Assembly (NCBI GenBank): GCA_948146395.1
Contig: OX411559.1
Span: 38,496,679 to 38,560,678, forward strand
DNA from: Fragum whitleyi
Lineage: Eukaryota > Mollusca > Bivalvia > Cardiida > Cardiidae
Length of the DNA stretch: 64,000 nt
Direction of reading: 5' to 3'
Shown here piece by piece: positions 11,901 through 22,039 of the stretch; the first letter of the stretch is position 1, and each line of letters starts with the position of its first letter. The translations under genes and the position numbers were made by a program. Under the pieces are notes generated by a model that was not told where the DNA came from, ran no database searches, and saw nothing but the letters and a program-made list of their open reading frames with translations.

Positions 11901-12706
11901 ACATTTTAGAAAAAATTCATAGGAAATTCTTAAAATGGATACTAAACGTCAAAATTACCACCAGTAACAGTGCGATATATGGCGAACTTGGCAGATACCC
12001 ATTAAAAATCAATATGCAAGTTCGAACTATCAGTTATTTTCTGAAACTTTACTCAATTAAACACAAGAACTGTATAATAGCCACAGTAGTAGATAGTATG
12101 AGATACAGATGTGAAGAACTCGGAGAAATAAATTGGCTATCTAAGGTTAAGAGTCTTTTAGAAAGAAGCGGTTTTAATGAAATATGGTTATTTCCTAGTT
12201 CGGTCAACATTAAACAGTTCATACCATCTTTTCGAGAAAGACTTATTGATATATTTGTTAATGAATGGTTTATGGACATGGAAAATAGACCTTCTTTAAC
12301 ACTTTTTAGAAACATAAAAACGACTTTCGCGCGTTCAGAATACATCGACTCAATAAATACAAGTAACCTCCGAAACATTTTTGCAAAACTAAGACTTTCA
12401 TCACACGATCTTAACATTGAACAAGGTAGATATAGAAACATCCAGAGAAGTGATAGGAAATGTCACATGTGTAACCTCAATGAAATTGAGGATGAATTCC
12501 ATTTTATTCTATCCTGTCCGTTCTATACCACGTTTAGGAAAAAATATATAAATAAATATTTTTTCGTAAAACCAAGCGTCTATAAACTCACTGAACTACT
12601 TAATTCTACAAATAAATCGACCCTTTACAATTTGGCAATATTCTGTGTAAAATCCTTAGAGATTAGGAAGAACCATCTAAATGAAATCCAAACACAGACT
12701 GGCTGA
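8985..12706 (+). pseudogene. LINE ORF2 (endonuclease-reverse transcriptase), multiply broken
   Basis: ORF2 makes the target nick and copies the element RNA. The endonuclease (about 8990-9790) shows SWNVEG, FSETW, FLFGDLNSRVG and SNHSPI; the last normally reads SDHxP, so a catalytic Asp has become Asn. A TGA at 9223 and a frameshift near 9640 break it. The reverse transcriptase has THKKGDTSDPNNYRGI, DAQFGF, CFIDLQKCFDS (motif A), LLQGEILSP (usually QGD or QGS) and, beyond the SINE, IFADDSVLM (catalytic FADD). A TAA at 11561 follows. The tail from 11705 to 12706 is open and ends with a CHMCN/IEDEFHFILSC zinc-knuckle-like motif. Frames change near 10050-10160, 10570 and 11650. Clade not assigned beyond APE-type. 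Confidence 0.85.
11129..11408 (+). mobile_element. tRNA-derived SINE family A, inserted in LINE ORF2
   Basis: tRNA-like head with box A-like TAGCGCAGTTGG and box B GGGTTCGATCCCC; 7-bp acceptor-like ends (GCCGCCA and TGGCGGC). A body with GGCTAGGAAAGGATG, AGGTGCTCCGGCCGCCGC and AAAGCGGCGTAAAAC follows, with a TCAATCAATCAAT tail. A perfect 15-bp target duplication TTGTAAACGATATAG lies at 11114-11128 and 11409-11423. Excising it rejoins the LINE reading frame between FVNDI and ENYFQ. One of the clearest young insertions in the window. Confidence 0.95.
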
Positions 12707-13685
12707 GACGGTGGTGAACGCATGCAGAGATGAAACCTCGAGGTACCTTGGTTTAACCTTTGTATGCACTGACCACTAATTGAACATATTCTCATATATA
12801 ATATATTCTCACAAAACTACTTACTCATTTATCTTTATTTCTAGTATAGAGAAAAAATACTGACCCTTTCAAGGATTAGTAATTTCACATACCGTATTTA
12901 ACCTATATGTTTTGTTTGTTTGACTTGTATTTGTTTGTTTGTTCCGCATGTATATTATACTATGTTTATGACGATGAACTGAAAAGTTCAAGTCTATGAA
13001 ATAAATTTTTGTAAAAATCATTTAATAAAGCAAAACAAAGCTGCATAAATATGACCGACGTTCAAGATAGGCGCGACGCGTTCTTTGAGCGGATCAACGT
13101 TGATTCCCGACGTCGATGTTTAGAATACCTACGGTTGTCTCGGAAATAAGCGTATTGCTCTTAAAAAAGCACGGTGACATATTAATTTTTTTGTACGAAC
13201 TAGATTGGATTTGAATGCTTCATAAGTATGCTAAATTTAAAAGAAAACTGTCGAGCAGTTTTGATTATTTCTTAGGTTAATTACAAAAATTTATGCTAAA
13301 TTCTTAAAAAGATACATAATTTTTACTGCGCCCAACCGCAATATATCTCATCGGAACATGTACGAAAATTTTAGCAAAGCTTACAAAAATGTATCAAATG
13401 AACCCTTATTTCATCCTTAAATGTTTCAGAAACTTTGATTTCAAAAGAGTATCTAATGTCGGAGAAAACGGGGATTAAGTGAACTACACATCGATCTACA
13501 AAATCACTCGACAATCAATGAAAAATTGTATAGAAAAGCCTTTTTTCAAGGGCCAATTTCTCAAAAACGGATACGGTGACCCCCAAATTATTTTGCATAT
13601 TTTTGCTTAAACTATTTTAATTAACAAATATTTGAAATAACAAAAAATTCTGTTGACAAAATCATTTGCGCGCGTATGCCTTTAA

Positions 13686-13850
13686 AGTATAATAGATATC
13701 AACTTGAAACTTTATGGGTGGATAAATCTCACGGAGGAGAAGTGCAATTCTTAAGAACTACAACTCTTGCTTGCATGATTTTGGAGTTATTGCCCTTTGT
13801 CATTTAAATACTTAGATTTTGTAGGGGGTAAATCTTTTAAAGTACAAAAG
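13686..13850 (+). repeat. Continuation of ~156-bp tandem repeat array 2
   Basis: Resumes the unit interrupted at 4534: AGTATAATAGATATCAACTT, then CTTTATGGGTGGATAAATC and TTGGAGTTATTGCCC, followed by a degraded partial unit with GTAAATCTTTTAAAGTAC. This places the TTAA-flanked element inside array 2. Confidence 0.9.
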
Positions 13851-14639
13851 AAACCTGTATCTTTTAGGCTTCAGATCTACTATCAAGCTTTCGCGGTGGG
13901 GGGTTGGCAATGTCCGACATGGCTCTTGTTTCTATATATAACTATTTTTATTATGAAGATTTTTAAGGCATGTGCGGAAAGTAGACATTCAAGAAAACTT
14001 TCTCATTGTAAATTTATCTTTATTATATTGTCCTATTTTAAAAATGAAGAGAGTATCATTGCAACTCATGAAGGTAAGATACTAAAACTATATCTACACT
14101 TATGCATGAATCTGCTTTGCGTATTTATACAGTTTGATTCGAATGAGAACCGTATGTATTGTCGACCCAAGCTCGAACTCAACATACTAATTAAGGTCAA
14201 TCTTTTTTGCACTTTTGTGTGCTGCGGTCAGGATAACAAAACGGTGCAAGAGCACGTGCAAAGCGGGGTAAAATTTGTAAACAGTTTGCACCGTTTTATC
14301 TTACTAAATGCAGGGCAGATTTTCTTAATCTATATAACGATTATTTCTCTTTACAAGACCTTTTAAAATGGCATCTTTCGTTGACCTGTACCAGAAACAA
14401 TCTTTTTTTGATATCTAATTGACAATATTCACCAGTCGTCTTTTCTTGTGTGATACAAATGTCATTTTCCCCATGAGAGGTAATATATCTCACAAACCTT
14501 TTTTTCTTCTATAACAAACAGCGATCAGAGATATCCTTGTATTACACATGTGTAAGATCACATTCTAAATGACGTAATCACGGCGTCATATAACGTACGT
14601 TATCGCGGTATTTCTGTCACCTAAGCGTTCAAAAAATCG
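13851..14639. other. No gene seen
   Basis: An open frame of 189 codons (13797-14366) begins inside the repeat unit. It has hydrophobic stretches but no recognised domain and biased AT-driven composition, so it is judged fortuitous. The rest is AT-rich with no recognised element. Confidence 0.5.
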
Positions 14640-15085
14640 TTTAAACCGACTTATAATATGACGTACGTCGCGGGAGTGAAATAATCCCGTTGAATATTTT
14701 TGATATTACACGGGTGTTATTACACTAGTGGAATAACTGTGCAAATGAGCTATAAATAGACATCAACGTTATATTTTCGCTGTGAAAATGACGTCATAAT
14801 TGTTTTTCTGGTGTCATTTCTGGAAACGGCGTTATATGTTTCCCGGAATAAGTTGAATCGATAAATGTCGAAATTTACTCATTTTATCACAAAGATTCTG
14901 GTCATATTATAAATAGAATATAAAATTTGTGCTCATAAAATACCGAATTTATTAAACTCGTCATCTATTAACAGATAAAAACTCGGCGCAGCCTCGTTTT
15001 TATCACTTTATAGATGACTCGTTTAATAAATTCGGTATTCCATGACCACTCATTCAATATCCTCTATTTATATATTAAAATTTGT
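14640..15085. mobile_element. Dispersed inverted-repeat family F, copy 1
   Basis: Shares long similarity with 57361-57780: TATAATATGACGTACGTCGC, GTTGAATATTTTTGATATTA, CACTAGTGGAATAACT and GCAAATGAG. It ends in a palindromic block where CCGAATTTATTAAACTCGTC faces GACTCGTTTAATAAATTCGG around AAAACTCGGCGCAGCCTCG. No coding capacity. Confidence 0.65.
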
Positions 15086-15790
15086 AAGAAAAAATCTGTT
15101 AATCGACTTTTTTTAGACAAGCATAACTGAATCTCGCCAAGGGTCGCCATATATCATTTCTTTTCTACACTCGGTTAAGATTGGCGTGTCTCAAATAAAA
15201 TTATAATTATGATATTTATGTGATAAATTGTCTTTCGCAAGCAATCTGTGATTAAAAACTAATCTTGTTTTTGTTAAATTATGTTCTGTACTGTGATATT
15301 TATTGGTATAGGTTACTTAATTTTGATTTAAACTATAATTGCCTGAATTTGCCTCTCTTGGTCATGCCACCCACAGCAAGGACCGCAATGGAAATAAAGG
15401 TTTACTCTTTTTTGCGTTATCCTTGGTGTTAGGAAGCATGTCATGGTTCTTTAAGATTTAAGTAATCTATAATTTCTTATTTCCAAATTGTGTATTTTTA
15501 TATGACTTTTATCCCATGAACCATTATGTTACCTATGCCGAAAAAAAATATCATGACAGATCCTATATATACTCACATCCATGCAAAAGGGGGACAGTAA
15601 AATAGCCTGTTGTCTTCTCTGGTGGCCCACGTAGGACAGACATCTGAAAAAGGTTTGTTTGTACATATATGTTGTTATTTGTCATGTCGCGTCGAATGGA
15701 ACACCAAACAATGGTATATATTGTACCGATACTACCATTGCATCCTTTCCTAGCCTCAAGCTGATATACCACTTAGTTTTTCCAAGATTT
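15086..15790. other. No gene seen; short SINE A fragment
   Basis: AT-rich DNA. At 15725-15770 the minus strand matches the SINE A body (GAGGCTAGGAAAGGATGCAA), a fragment of about 46 bp. Nothing else is recognised. Confidence 0.5.
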
Positions 15791-15811
15791 TCCCGTTTTT
15801 TTTAAGAAAAA

Positions 15812-16310
15812 AGGTCCGTCTAAGTACATCCGAGGTTGATCGTGAGATTGGCCGAGTTGTGCTCCGAATACATCCGAGATTGACCGTGATTCCACCCACA
15901 AGACCTCTCAGAAACTCTCACTCTCTAGCACTCCAGCCGCTCCAAACTAAGACTGATTACCACAAATTTTCTTTCTATCCCAGAACTATTGTCCACTGGA
16001 ATGCGTTACCATCCGAAGTAGTGACCCTGTCCCATGATGAGTTCAGTCAGGCTGTAAGCCGGATAGGACACATCTCCCCTTAATCCCAACTAGCTTTGTT
16101 TTTAACCTATTTTTAACCTTTTAACTTTCCCTCTTCTTTTATACTTTTTACTTTTTTTCGTCTTTGACAGTGACGCGCAAGTCTAAGTCCCCAATCAGGG
16201 GTTTGACTCAAAGGAAGATAGATAGATAGATAGAGATTGGCCGAGTGATGTTCCGAATGGATCCGAGGTTGATCGTGAGATTGGTCGAGTGGTGTTCAGA
16301 ATGGGATACA
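15812..16310 (+). repeat. ~44-bp minisatellite split by a LINE fragment
   Basis: Units of the type CATCCGAGGTTGATCGTGAG followed by ATTGGCCGAGTGGTGTTCCG occur at about 15812-15890 and again at 16229-16310. AGATTGGCCGAGT at both junctions could be a target duplication. A lone unit recurs at 35755-35812. Confidence 0.6.
15859..16235 (+). pseudogene. LINE 3' end: reverse-transcriptase C-terminus and GATA tail
   Basis: An open frame from about 15859 to TAA at 16081-16083 encodes a short tail with SFYPRTIVHWNALPSEVV. FxPRTIxxWNxLP is a familiar C-terminal signature of jockey/CR1-type LINE proteins. The downstream AT/CT-rich region ends in (GATA)4-5 at about 16217-16233, the kind of microsatellite tail LINEs leave at their 3' ends. 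This is a strongly 5'-truncated copy. Confidence 0.75.
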
Positions 16311-17146
16311 AATGTCTAAAATTGTGCTGCCGCCTGGGGTCAAACCGATAAAAACCCCTTATTGAAAATTCTAAATCTGGTGCGATACCAACAGCGCTAT
16401 GACGGGGTCAATCCTAAAATGTGTTTATTGTAAAAACATGTTTCGCTAGCAATCTAAAACTATCTACTTCGGTTTACTCTATATGTGGTTTCTAATTAAA
16501 AAATTAAATGTGGAAATGTTGCAATTAAAAACCCATTTACCCATTTACAGTCAAAAGTGATATTTTTGCATATTTTTAAGTACGTTTTGCTTAAGCTATG
16601 GATGCAAGAATCGTCTACTTGAGAGATGAAGAGAGCATATGTCGATTTCATTGAGGTATGAAACTAAAAACCTAATTACACTGTGTGAAAACGCGATTCG
16701 TGTATTCTGATTAGCGGAAAAGTTGGGCGTATTCCTCATTGAAAACAATTTTGAGGACGCAGCTATTTTTTACGCTTCCGAAGAAAGTAGTACCATTACA
16801 AATACATGTATGTTCTTAATTAATAAATCTGAACAGTTTTGCTTCGATATATAAAATTATGAGATATGAAGAGAGCATCTTTTAATTTCATGGATATGTG
16901 AAACTAAAAACCTTATCACACTTATGTATGAATCCGCTTCGCGAATTCATACGGTGTGGTTAGGTTTTTAATTTCATACCTCAATGAAAAATAATTGCTT
17001 TCTTTAAATATCAACTTACCTATTTTTACTCAATACAAATTTAATGTAGGACCACATCCTGTTGTTCCTCTTCACAAAATCGAGGCATGTGTATTTTGTC
17101 CAATGCTGTATGGCATTTTCTATGGCCTCCCTTTGAGTCTGATCTG
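16311..17146. other. No gene; diverged duplicated repeat block
   Basis: Two similar stretches start GAAGAGAGCAT near 16629 and 16868, each with ATGTGAAACTAAAAACC-like sequence. The inverted version TTAGGTTTTTAATTTCATACC is at about 16961-16980. Probably fragments of an inverted-repeat element; similar wording recurs near 32100-32170. No coding signal. Confidence 0.45.
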
Positions 17147-17311
17147 TTAAGGTAGTGGAACCGTAATAGTTCCGCAACATTTCGGACCACATGATCTTTT
17201 ACAATGTTGACCGAGGTTTCCTAATGAAAACCATTAGGAAACCTTGGTTAACACTGTTAAAGTTCATTACTCCCGAAACGTTGCGGAACTATTACGGGTC
17301 CACTACCTTAA
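17147..17311. mobile_element. 165-bp palindromic MITE with TTAA ends, copy 1
   Basis: Almost fully palindromic: TTAAGGTAGTGGAACCGTAA faces TTACGGGTCCACTACCTTAA, with inner arms GAGGTTTCCTAATG and CATTAGGAAACC. TTAA at both ends suggests a TTAA-targeting element. A second copy lies at 50367-50531. Confidence 0.85.
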
Positions 17312-17334
17312 AATGTGAATTTTATATTTGTGAC

Positions 17335-17470
17335 CCGTCAAGCGAAAAGTGACCACCTGAGAACTCTGTAGGATAAATATTTGAAAGACCAGAGGTCGCT
17401 TTTCAAAAATTCTTTCGTAAGAAGGTAGATTGCACATTCTAGATTCAGAAAATAAGTTAAGTGCGAAAAG
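17335..17470. repeat. Dispersed repeat family K
   Basis: AAGCGAAAAGTGACCACCTG, GAACTCTGTA, CCAGAGGTCGC, AAGGTAGATTG and GCGAAAAGTTTC recur at 23470-23645 in the same orientation and at 44440-44565 inverted. Unclassified, non-coding. Confidence 0.6.
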
Positions 17471-17934
17471 TTTCGACCCTAGTCAGTCTGCGAAATCCGC
17501 ACAGTCTGACAAGGGTCGACACACGTGATTACATCTTTTTATAAACAACATGCAGTCATATCGTGGTTGAGTGAGGGCCATTCAAACACAGTATCAAAAT
17601 AAATAGAGGATAAATAGAGGATAATTGCACGTTTCAGTGTAAGATCGATTTATATTTCATTGAGTGAACAACAAGAGTTGTCCGCGGACAACGTAGCTCG
17701 CCCAAACAGCTGCTTGTCACAAAAAGCGCTTGACCGAAGACCAAAGTTCAAAGTGGTTTCTTTCAATGTTAAAGTCCATGATCTAATATATATATCTGTT
17801 TGAGTAGTAATTAAGAAATATAAAAAAAATTTTGTTTTAATTGCATGTATAAGGTTAGGGTAAAGTGAAAGCATACAAGCAGATGAGGTTACCAATGGGA
17901 TTTCTTGTAACAAACATGAAGCTTTTCTTTAAAA

Positions 17935-19270
17935 TTTTTCTAAGTCCACAAAAGGTCAAGATCAAGGTCAAATTGTGAAGGACCTTGGTCTCTGTAGAAG
18001 CCTATCACCTAGTGAGTATGTGTATGAAGTAATAATGTCCCTGTGTAAAGCATTTAGAAAATATAAGCAAGGTTAAATTTTTGGTTAAAGTTTTTCAGTT
18101 TTAGTTTTTCCAAGTCCATAAAAGGTCAAGGTCAAGGTCAAATTGTCAAGGCCCTTGGTTTCTGGTGAAAGCCTTTCATCTGGTGACTATGTATATGAAG
18201 TAATGATGTCCCTAGGTTAAAGCATTCAGAAAATATAAGCAAGGTTAAAGTTTTTGGTAAAAGAATTTTGGTTAAAGTATTTCTAAGTTCATAAAAGGTC
18301 AAGGTCAAATTATCAAGGACCTTGATCTCTCACAAAAGCCTATCACCTAATGAGTATGTATATGAAGTAATGATGTCCCTAGGTTAAAGCATTCAGTAAA
18401 TAATAAGCAAGGTTAAATTTTTGGTTAAAGTTTTTCAGTTTTAGTTTTTCCAAGTCCATAAAAGGTCAAGGTCAAGGTCAAATTGTCAAGGCCCTTGGTT
18501 TCTGGTGAAAGCCTTTCATCTGGTGACTATGTATATGAAGTAATGATGTCCCTAGGTTAAAGCATTCAGAAAATATAAGCAAGGTTAAAGTTCTTGGTAA
18601 AAGAATTTCGGTTAAAGTATTTCTAAGTTCATAAAAGGTCAAGGTCAAATTATCAAGGACCTTGATCTCTCACAAAAGCCTATCACCTAATGAGTATGTA
18701 TATGAAGTAATGATGTCCCTAGGTTAAAGCATTCAGTAAATAATAAGCAAGGTTAAAGTTTTTGGTTAAAGTTTTCAGTTAAAGTTTTTCTAAGTCCACA
18801 AACTGTAAAGGTCAAGGTCAAATTGCGAAGGACCTTGGTCTCTGGGGAAAGCCTATCACCTGGTGAGTATATATATGAAGCTTTGATGTCCCTAGGTTTT
18901 AGCATTAAAAAAATATATGCAAGGTTAAAGTTTTTGGTTAAAGTTTTTTTGTTAAAGTTTTTCTAAGTCCACAAAGGGTCAAGGTCAAGGTCAAATTGTC
19001 AAGGACCTTTGTCTATGGTGAAAGCCTATCACCTAATGAGTGTGCATATGAAGTAATGATGTCTCTAGTTTAAAGCTTACAGAAAATATAAGCAAGGTTA
19101 AAGTTTTTTTGGTTAAAGTTTTTGGTTAATGTTTTTGGTTAAAGTTTTTTTGAAAGGGTCAAGGTCACAGTCTAAAGGTCATTTCGACATGGATGTTGGT
19201 CTCAAATGAAAGCCTATGTCCTAATGAGTGTTTCTGTAAAAAAATAAAGCCTCTAGGATAAATATTGAAA
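17935..19270 (+). repeat. ~180-bp tandem repeat
   Basis: About seven units, each with TTTCTAAGTCCACAAAAGG, TCAAGGTCAAGGTCAAATTG, GGACCTTGGTCTCT, GCCTATCACCT and GTATATGAAGTAATGATGTC. Units 2 to 5 form two near-identical higher-order pairs, which suggests recent amplification of a two-unit block. Non-coding. Confidence 0.9.
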
Positions 19271-19291
19271 GAAATAAAAACTTTAACCTAA

Positions 19292-19370
19292 TGCGGACGC
19301 CGACACCGACGCTGACGCCGACGCTGACGCCGACGCCGACGCTGACGCCGACGCCGACGCCGACATCCGA
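19292..19370 (+). repeat. (GCCGAC)n hexanucleotide run
   Basis: Twelve to thirteen units of GACGCC, with a few GACGCT variants. GC-rich island inside AT-rich DNA. Confidence 0.95.
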
Positions 19371-19804
19371 GGGTATGACAATAGCTCTTCCGAGACTTTC
19401 GTCCCGGGCGAGCTAACAAAAGCTATTTTCACGAGTGTTAATCTTCGTGGCTACAGTCATTTAAACCTTTATAGAAAGTTTCAGAATAAGAACGCACGCC
19501 GAAATAGTGGCGGAATTGTTGTTTATTTAATGTCTGTACGTAAGATTGGGGGCTAGTCATGGATAAGGCCATTGAGCCATTTATTTCGGATTTTTACCGA
19601 CTTAAGAAGGTACTTCTGAAACCCTCATAAAGTTCAGGTATATTTGTATTCATTCATGTTTCGACTCGGCCTAGTTTAAATTGTGTTTCTAAGAAATTAC
19701 CAATTTTCAGGACAACTCAATAGGTACTGCTCATTTTCTTTTCAATTAAGTAGGCAATACTGCATGTATGTGCAGGCTGATGTTAGCCTAAGTGTTCTAC
19801 CATC

Positions 19805-20044
19805 TGAGCATGTGCGTGACATTTCCAACAATTTCAAATGTGCGCAAAATAATGACTCTAGCCAGTCTGTGCATCCGCACAGTCTGACGAGAGTCTTCAC
19901 TATGCAATTTGTAGAAAGATTAGGCCTTAAGGTATCAGTATGCTTTTAGACAATCCTCTACTTACACTAAGCAACTGTCTGGACTGCTGTATGTTTGCAC
20001 CTCACGCAGATGTCAAATCGTTGGAAATGTCTCGCACAGGCTCA
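19805..20044. mobile_element. MITE family J, copy 1
   Basis: Terminal inverted repeats: TGAGCATGTGCGTGACATTT on the left faces GAAATGTCTCGCACAGGCTCA on the right (first part shown). An internal hairpin pairs GACTCTAGCCAGTCTG with CAGTCTGACGAGAGTC. Full-length relative at 49679-49915; interrupted relative at 52221-52770. Confidence 0.75.
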
Positions 20045-20157
20045 TCTTTTGTTCACAAAAAGAATATGCCGTGAACAGCATAAAGGAAGAGAAGACTAGT
20101 GGAATTATTTTTCAAATCGTTGACGAAAGAATGAAACGTAATTTGTCAAAATGTAAT

Positions 20158-20240
20158 GCATTGTTTGTTTGTTTGTTTGTTTGTTTGTTTGTTTATATAT
20201 GTGTTTGTTTGTTTGTTTATATATGTGTTTGTTTGTTTCG
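20158..20240 (+). repeat. (GTTT)n microsatellite
   Basis: Imperfect GTTT tetranucleotide repeat interrupted by TATATATGT blocks. The Cys/Val/Phe-rich frames here are artefacts. Confidence 0.9.
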
Positions 20241-20476
20241 AATTACCGTTGTTGTTTTTTGTTTTTTTTTCCTTTTTTATACCGTGGCGGTTGGAGGTCC
20301 TCGCAATGAAAACCTTGTATATCTCGCAACAGTTTCACCAGTGCACCAATTCCTAGTACCCAGCTACTATCCAACTTGGGTTTACGGTTTTCCACCCATT
20401 GACCGGAGACAAATGTATAAAAGGATATGTACCACCGCCGTGGGTCGAATCTATGACGCACTTTGATTAAGATTAA

Positions 20477-20739
20477 GCCACCGGCATAGCGCAGTTGGTA
20501 GTGCGTCGGACTTTTTATATAGGGGTCAAGTTTTCGATTCCCCACGGCGGCACTCATTCTTTCCGTCTATTTGTCTCTCACCACTGGGTTGATATAGCAG
20601 CTGGAGGCTAATGAAGGATGTGATGGTAGTAATTGTGAGAGAAACACCAGGAAACCATTGTTAGGTGCTCTAGCCGCCGCGATATAACTGAAAAAATATT
20701 GAAAGCGGCGTAAAACTCCATTCAATCAATCAATCAATT
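20477..20739 (+). mobile_element. tRNA-derived SINE family A, full-length copy
   Basis: Head with CATAGCGCAGTTGG and box B TTCGATTCCCC. The body GGCTAATGAAGGATGTGATG, CACCAGGAA, AGGTGCTCTAGCCGCCGC and AAAGCGGCGTAAAAC leads to a TCAATCAATCAAT tail. The flanks ATTAAGATTA (left) and ATTAAAGATTA (right) look like an imperfect target duplication. The anticodon region is diverged, so it is not a tRNA gene. Confidence 0.88.
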
Positions 20740-21025
20740 TATTAAAGATTAGGGAGTCAGGTACTCTGGCGACAGCGCTAAGGCGGAGCCCTCGTTCAAA
20801 GTCCCTAATAAATAAAGATTTAAAGACAAACAATAGAAAAGTCTTTCTTCTACTCACTAAATCTTCTGCTTATTTCATAAGGTATTCTTCTTGGCCATAA
20901 CTTAGATCTATCCCGTATTGCACTTCTTTTCTGTATTCTGGTCGATCTTTGTCTGCTTCTGATCTGTAGACTTCTGTCAATAGATAGAGGGTATTAACCC
21001 TTGTCCTGATGAATCAAGCTAATTA
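20740..21025. other. No gene seen
   Basis: AT-rich sequence between a SINE and a MITE; nothing recognised. Confidence 0.5.
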
Positions 21026-21192
21026 CAGTCAAACCCGTCTTAAAGGGACTTTCAAAAAGTGCTTGCTTAAGACAGGTGCTTGCTTAATACAGGTCAATTT
21101 CAGTGCAAATGATTTATTTGGGAACTTGGTAGCCGCTTGCTTAAGACAGGTTGCTTGCTGAATACAGGTGGCCGCTAAGACAGGGTTGACTC
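21026..21192. mobile_element. Tc1/mariner-like MITE
   Basis: Starts CAGTCAAACCCGTCTTA and ends TAAGACAGGGTTGACTC, with TA at 21024-21025 and 21193-21194. Internal TTGCTTAAGACAGG occurs several times. It belongs to the same TIR type as 1499-1832. Confidence 0.75.
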
Positions 21193-22035
21193 TATCATTT
21201 TAAAATTAGGACAATTCAACAAATTTTGCCCGAGTTAAATAGAAATCAGGCAGTGCATGTAAAGATCATGTCAGCGCATGCCACAGAGCTAAAGATGGAG
21301 GGAGTATTTTGGATTTCAAATTGAAATATGTCAATAAAACTTGCAAAAATCTTATGTCGTGGGTACTCATTTGAATCGTCTTGTCAAGACGTTTCAAATG
21401 AATACCAACAACATATGGTTTCTTTGAGAAATAAAGATTTCAGACTGGCTTTACCCCCTCTTAACTGTACCTCTGTCATGTTGATCATTGAAATGTTAGT
21501 GTCTTCGAAAGCTAAAGGCCTGGCAGCCAAGAGATGTGATCAGCAGAACAAGAAGTAATTAAGTAGTCATAATAGTCCCGTTTTGGCTCTAATGGCCATA
21601 CGTCAGAAGAGCTATGGCGATACCGGTTTTACCGTCCAGCGTCAGTCCGATTCGCCATCCGTCCGTCCGTCCGTTAACATTTGCTTGTTAATGCTCTAGA
21701 TTCCACATTTTTATCCGATTGTTTTTAAACTTGGTCATTATAATTGTACCATAACAAGGATGGTTCCTTACAAAAATGTGTTGCATCCGTCAAGTGTCAT
21801 GGGAAAAGGAGCATAATGTAAATTTTATTCGAAAGTCTTCGTTAACAATCTAAAGTCCACAGATTTCATCCCATTGTCTTCAAACTTGCTAAGAATAATT
21901 TGTACCATCACAAGAAAATGACAAGATGGTGTTTATGATGACCTGACCAGTAATCAGTATCGAGATGATACAGATGGTTGTGACCCTAAAGGGCCAATGA
22001 TAATTGATGATAAAAAGAAAATGTCTCAATTATGA
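21193..22035. other. No gene; hairpin and (GTCC)n-bearing repeat
   Basis: A palindrome near 21363-21406 has ACTCATTTGAATCGTCTTG opposing AAGACGTTTCAAATGAATA; the 76-codon frame at 21328 spans it and is discounted. From about 21590 a repeat starts with GGCTCTAATGGCC and CCGTCCGTCCGTCCG, similar in style to the element at 52925. Confidence 0.5.
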
Positions 22036-22039
22036 AAAT

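Larger units (their letters stand above)
7740..13025 (+). mobile_element. Decayed full-length non-LTR retrotransposon (LINE 1 of window)
   Basis: A near-complete APE-type LINE: 5' region, ORF1 (7913-8969), ORF2 (about 8985-12706) and an AT-rich 3' region ending near AATAAATTTTTG and ATTTAATAAAGC. All open frames are broken. A SINE interrupts ORF2. It sits inside the 9.1-kb TTAA element, so it is younger than that element's arrival, and the SINE is younger still. The outer boundaries are approximate because no target duplication was identified. Confidence 0.8.
4539..13681. mobile_element. 9.1-kb TTAA-flanked inverted-repeat element, non-autonomous, with nested insertions
   Basis: The left end AGGCATACGTGCGTAAATGA and the right end, read in reverse as AGGCATACGCGCGCAAATGA, form terminal inverted repeats of about 21 bp. 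TTAA flanks both sides (4535-4538 and 13682-13685). Removing the element and one TTAA restores an uninterrupted unit of the surrounding tandem repeat. Subterminal regions on both sides carry GACGTCGG and GCGCGCC/GGCGCGAC-type sequence in inverted order. A TTAA duplication is typical of piggyBac-type elements, but no piggyBac transposase is present. The interior holds two SINEs, a MITE, a LINE C-terminal fragment and a decayed LINE. Confidence 0.82.
17675..19414 (+). mobile_element. 1.7-kb tandem-repeat-bearing element with GACGCC tail
   Basis: Begins GAGTTGTCCGCGGACAAC, followed by GTAGCTCGCCC; ends GGGCGAGCT. AGCTCGCCC near one end is inverted at the other. The interior is a tandem array (17935-19270), then a GC-rich hexanucleotide run (19292-19370), then ATGACAATAGCTC. 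Similar architecture occurs at 38262 and 52925. No open frame. Flanked by AACAA. Confidence 0.65.
17640..19450 (+). mobile_element. Fold-back family G, copy split by a tandem-repeat element
   Basis: The left part reads AGATCGATTTATATTTCATT then GAGTGAACAACAA; the right part resumes at 19415 with AACAAAAGCTATTTTCACGA. Together they match the uninterrupted copy at 55545 and the copy at 60305. The 5-bp AACAA at 17670-17674 and 19415-19419 is the apparent target duplication of the inserted element. Confidence 0.7.

Noticed and set aside
13797..14366. 189-codon open frame
   Set aside because: It starts within a satellite unit, has no recognised domain and has AT-driven composition; no splice or homology support.
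21328..21558. 76-codon open frame
   Set aside because: It spans a perfect palindrome (ACTCATTTGAATCGTCTTG and its complement), so it is non-coding repeat DNA.
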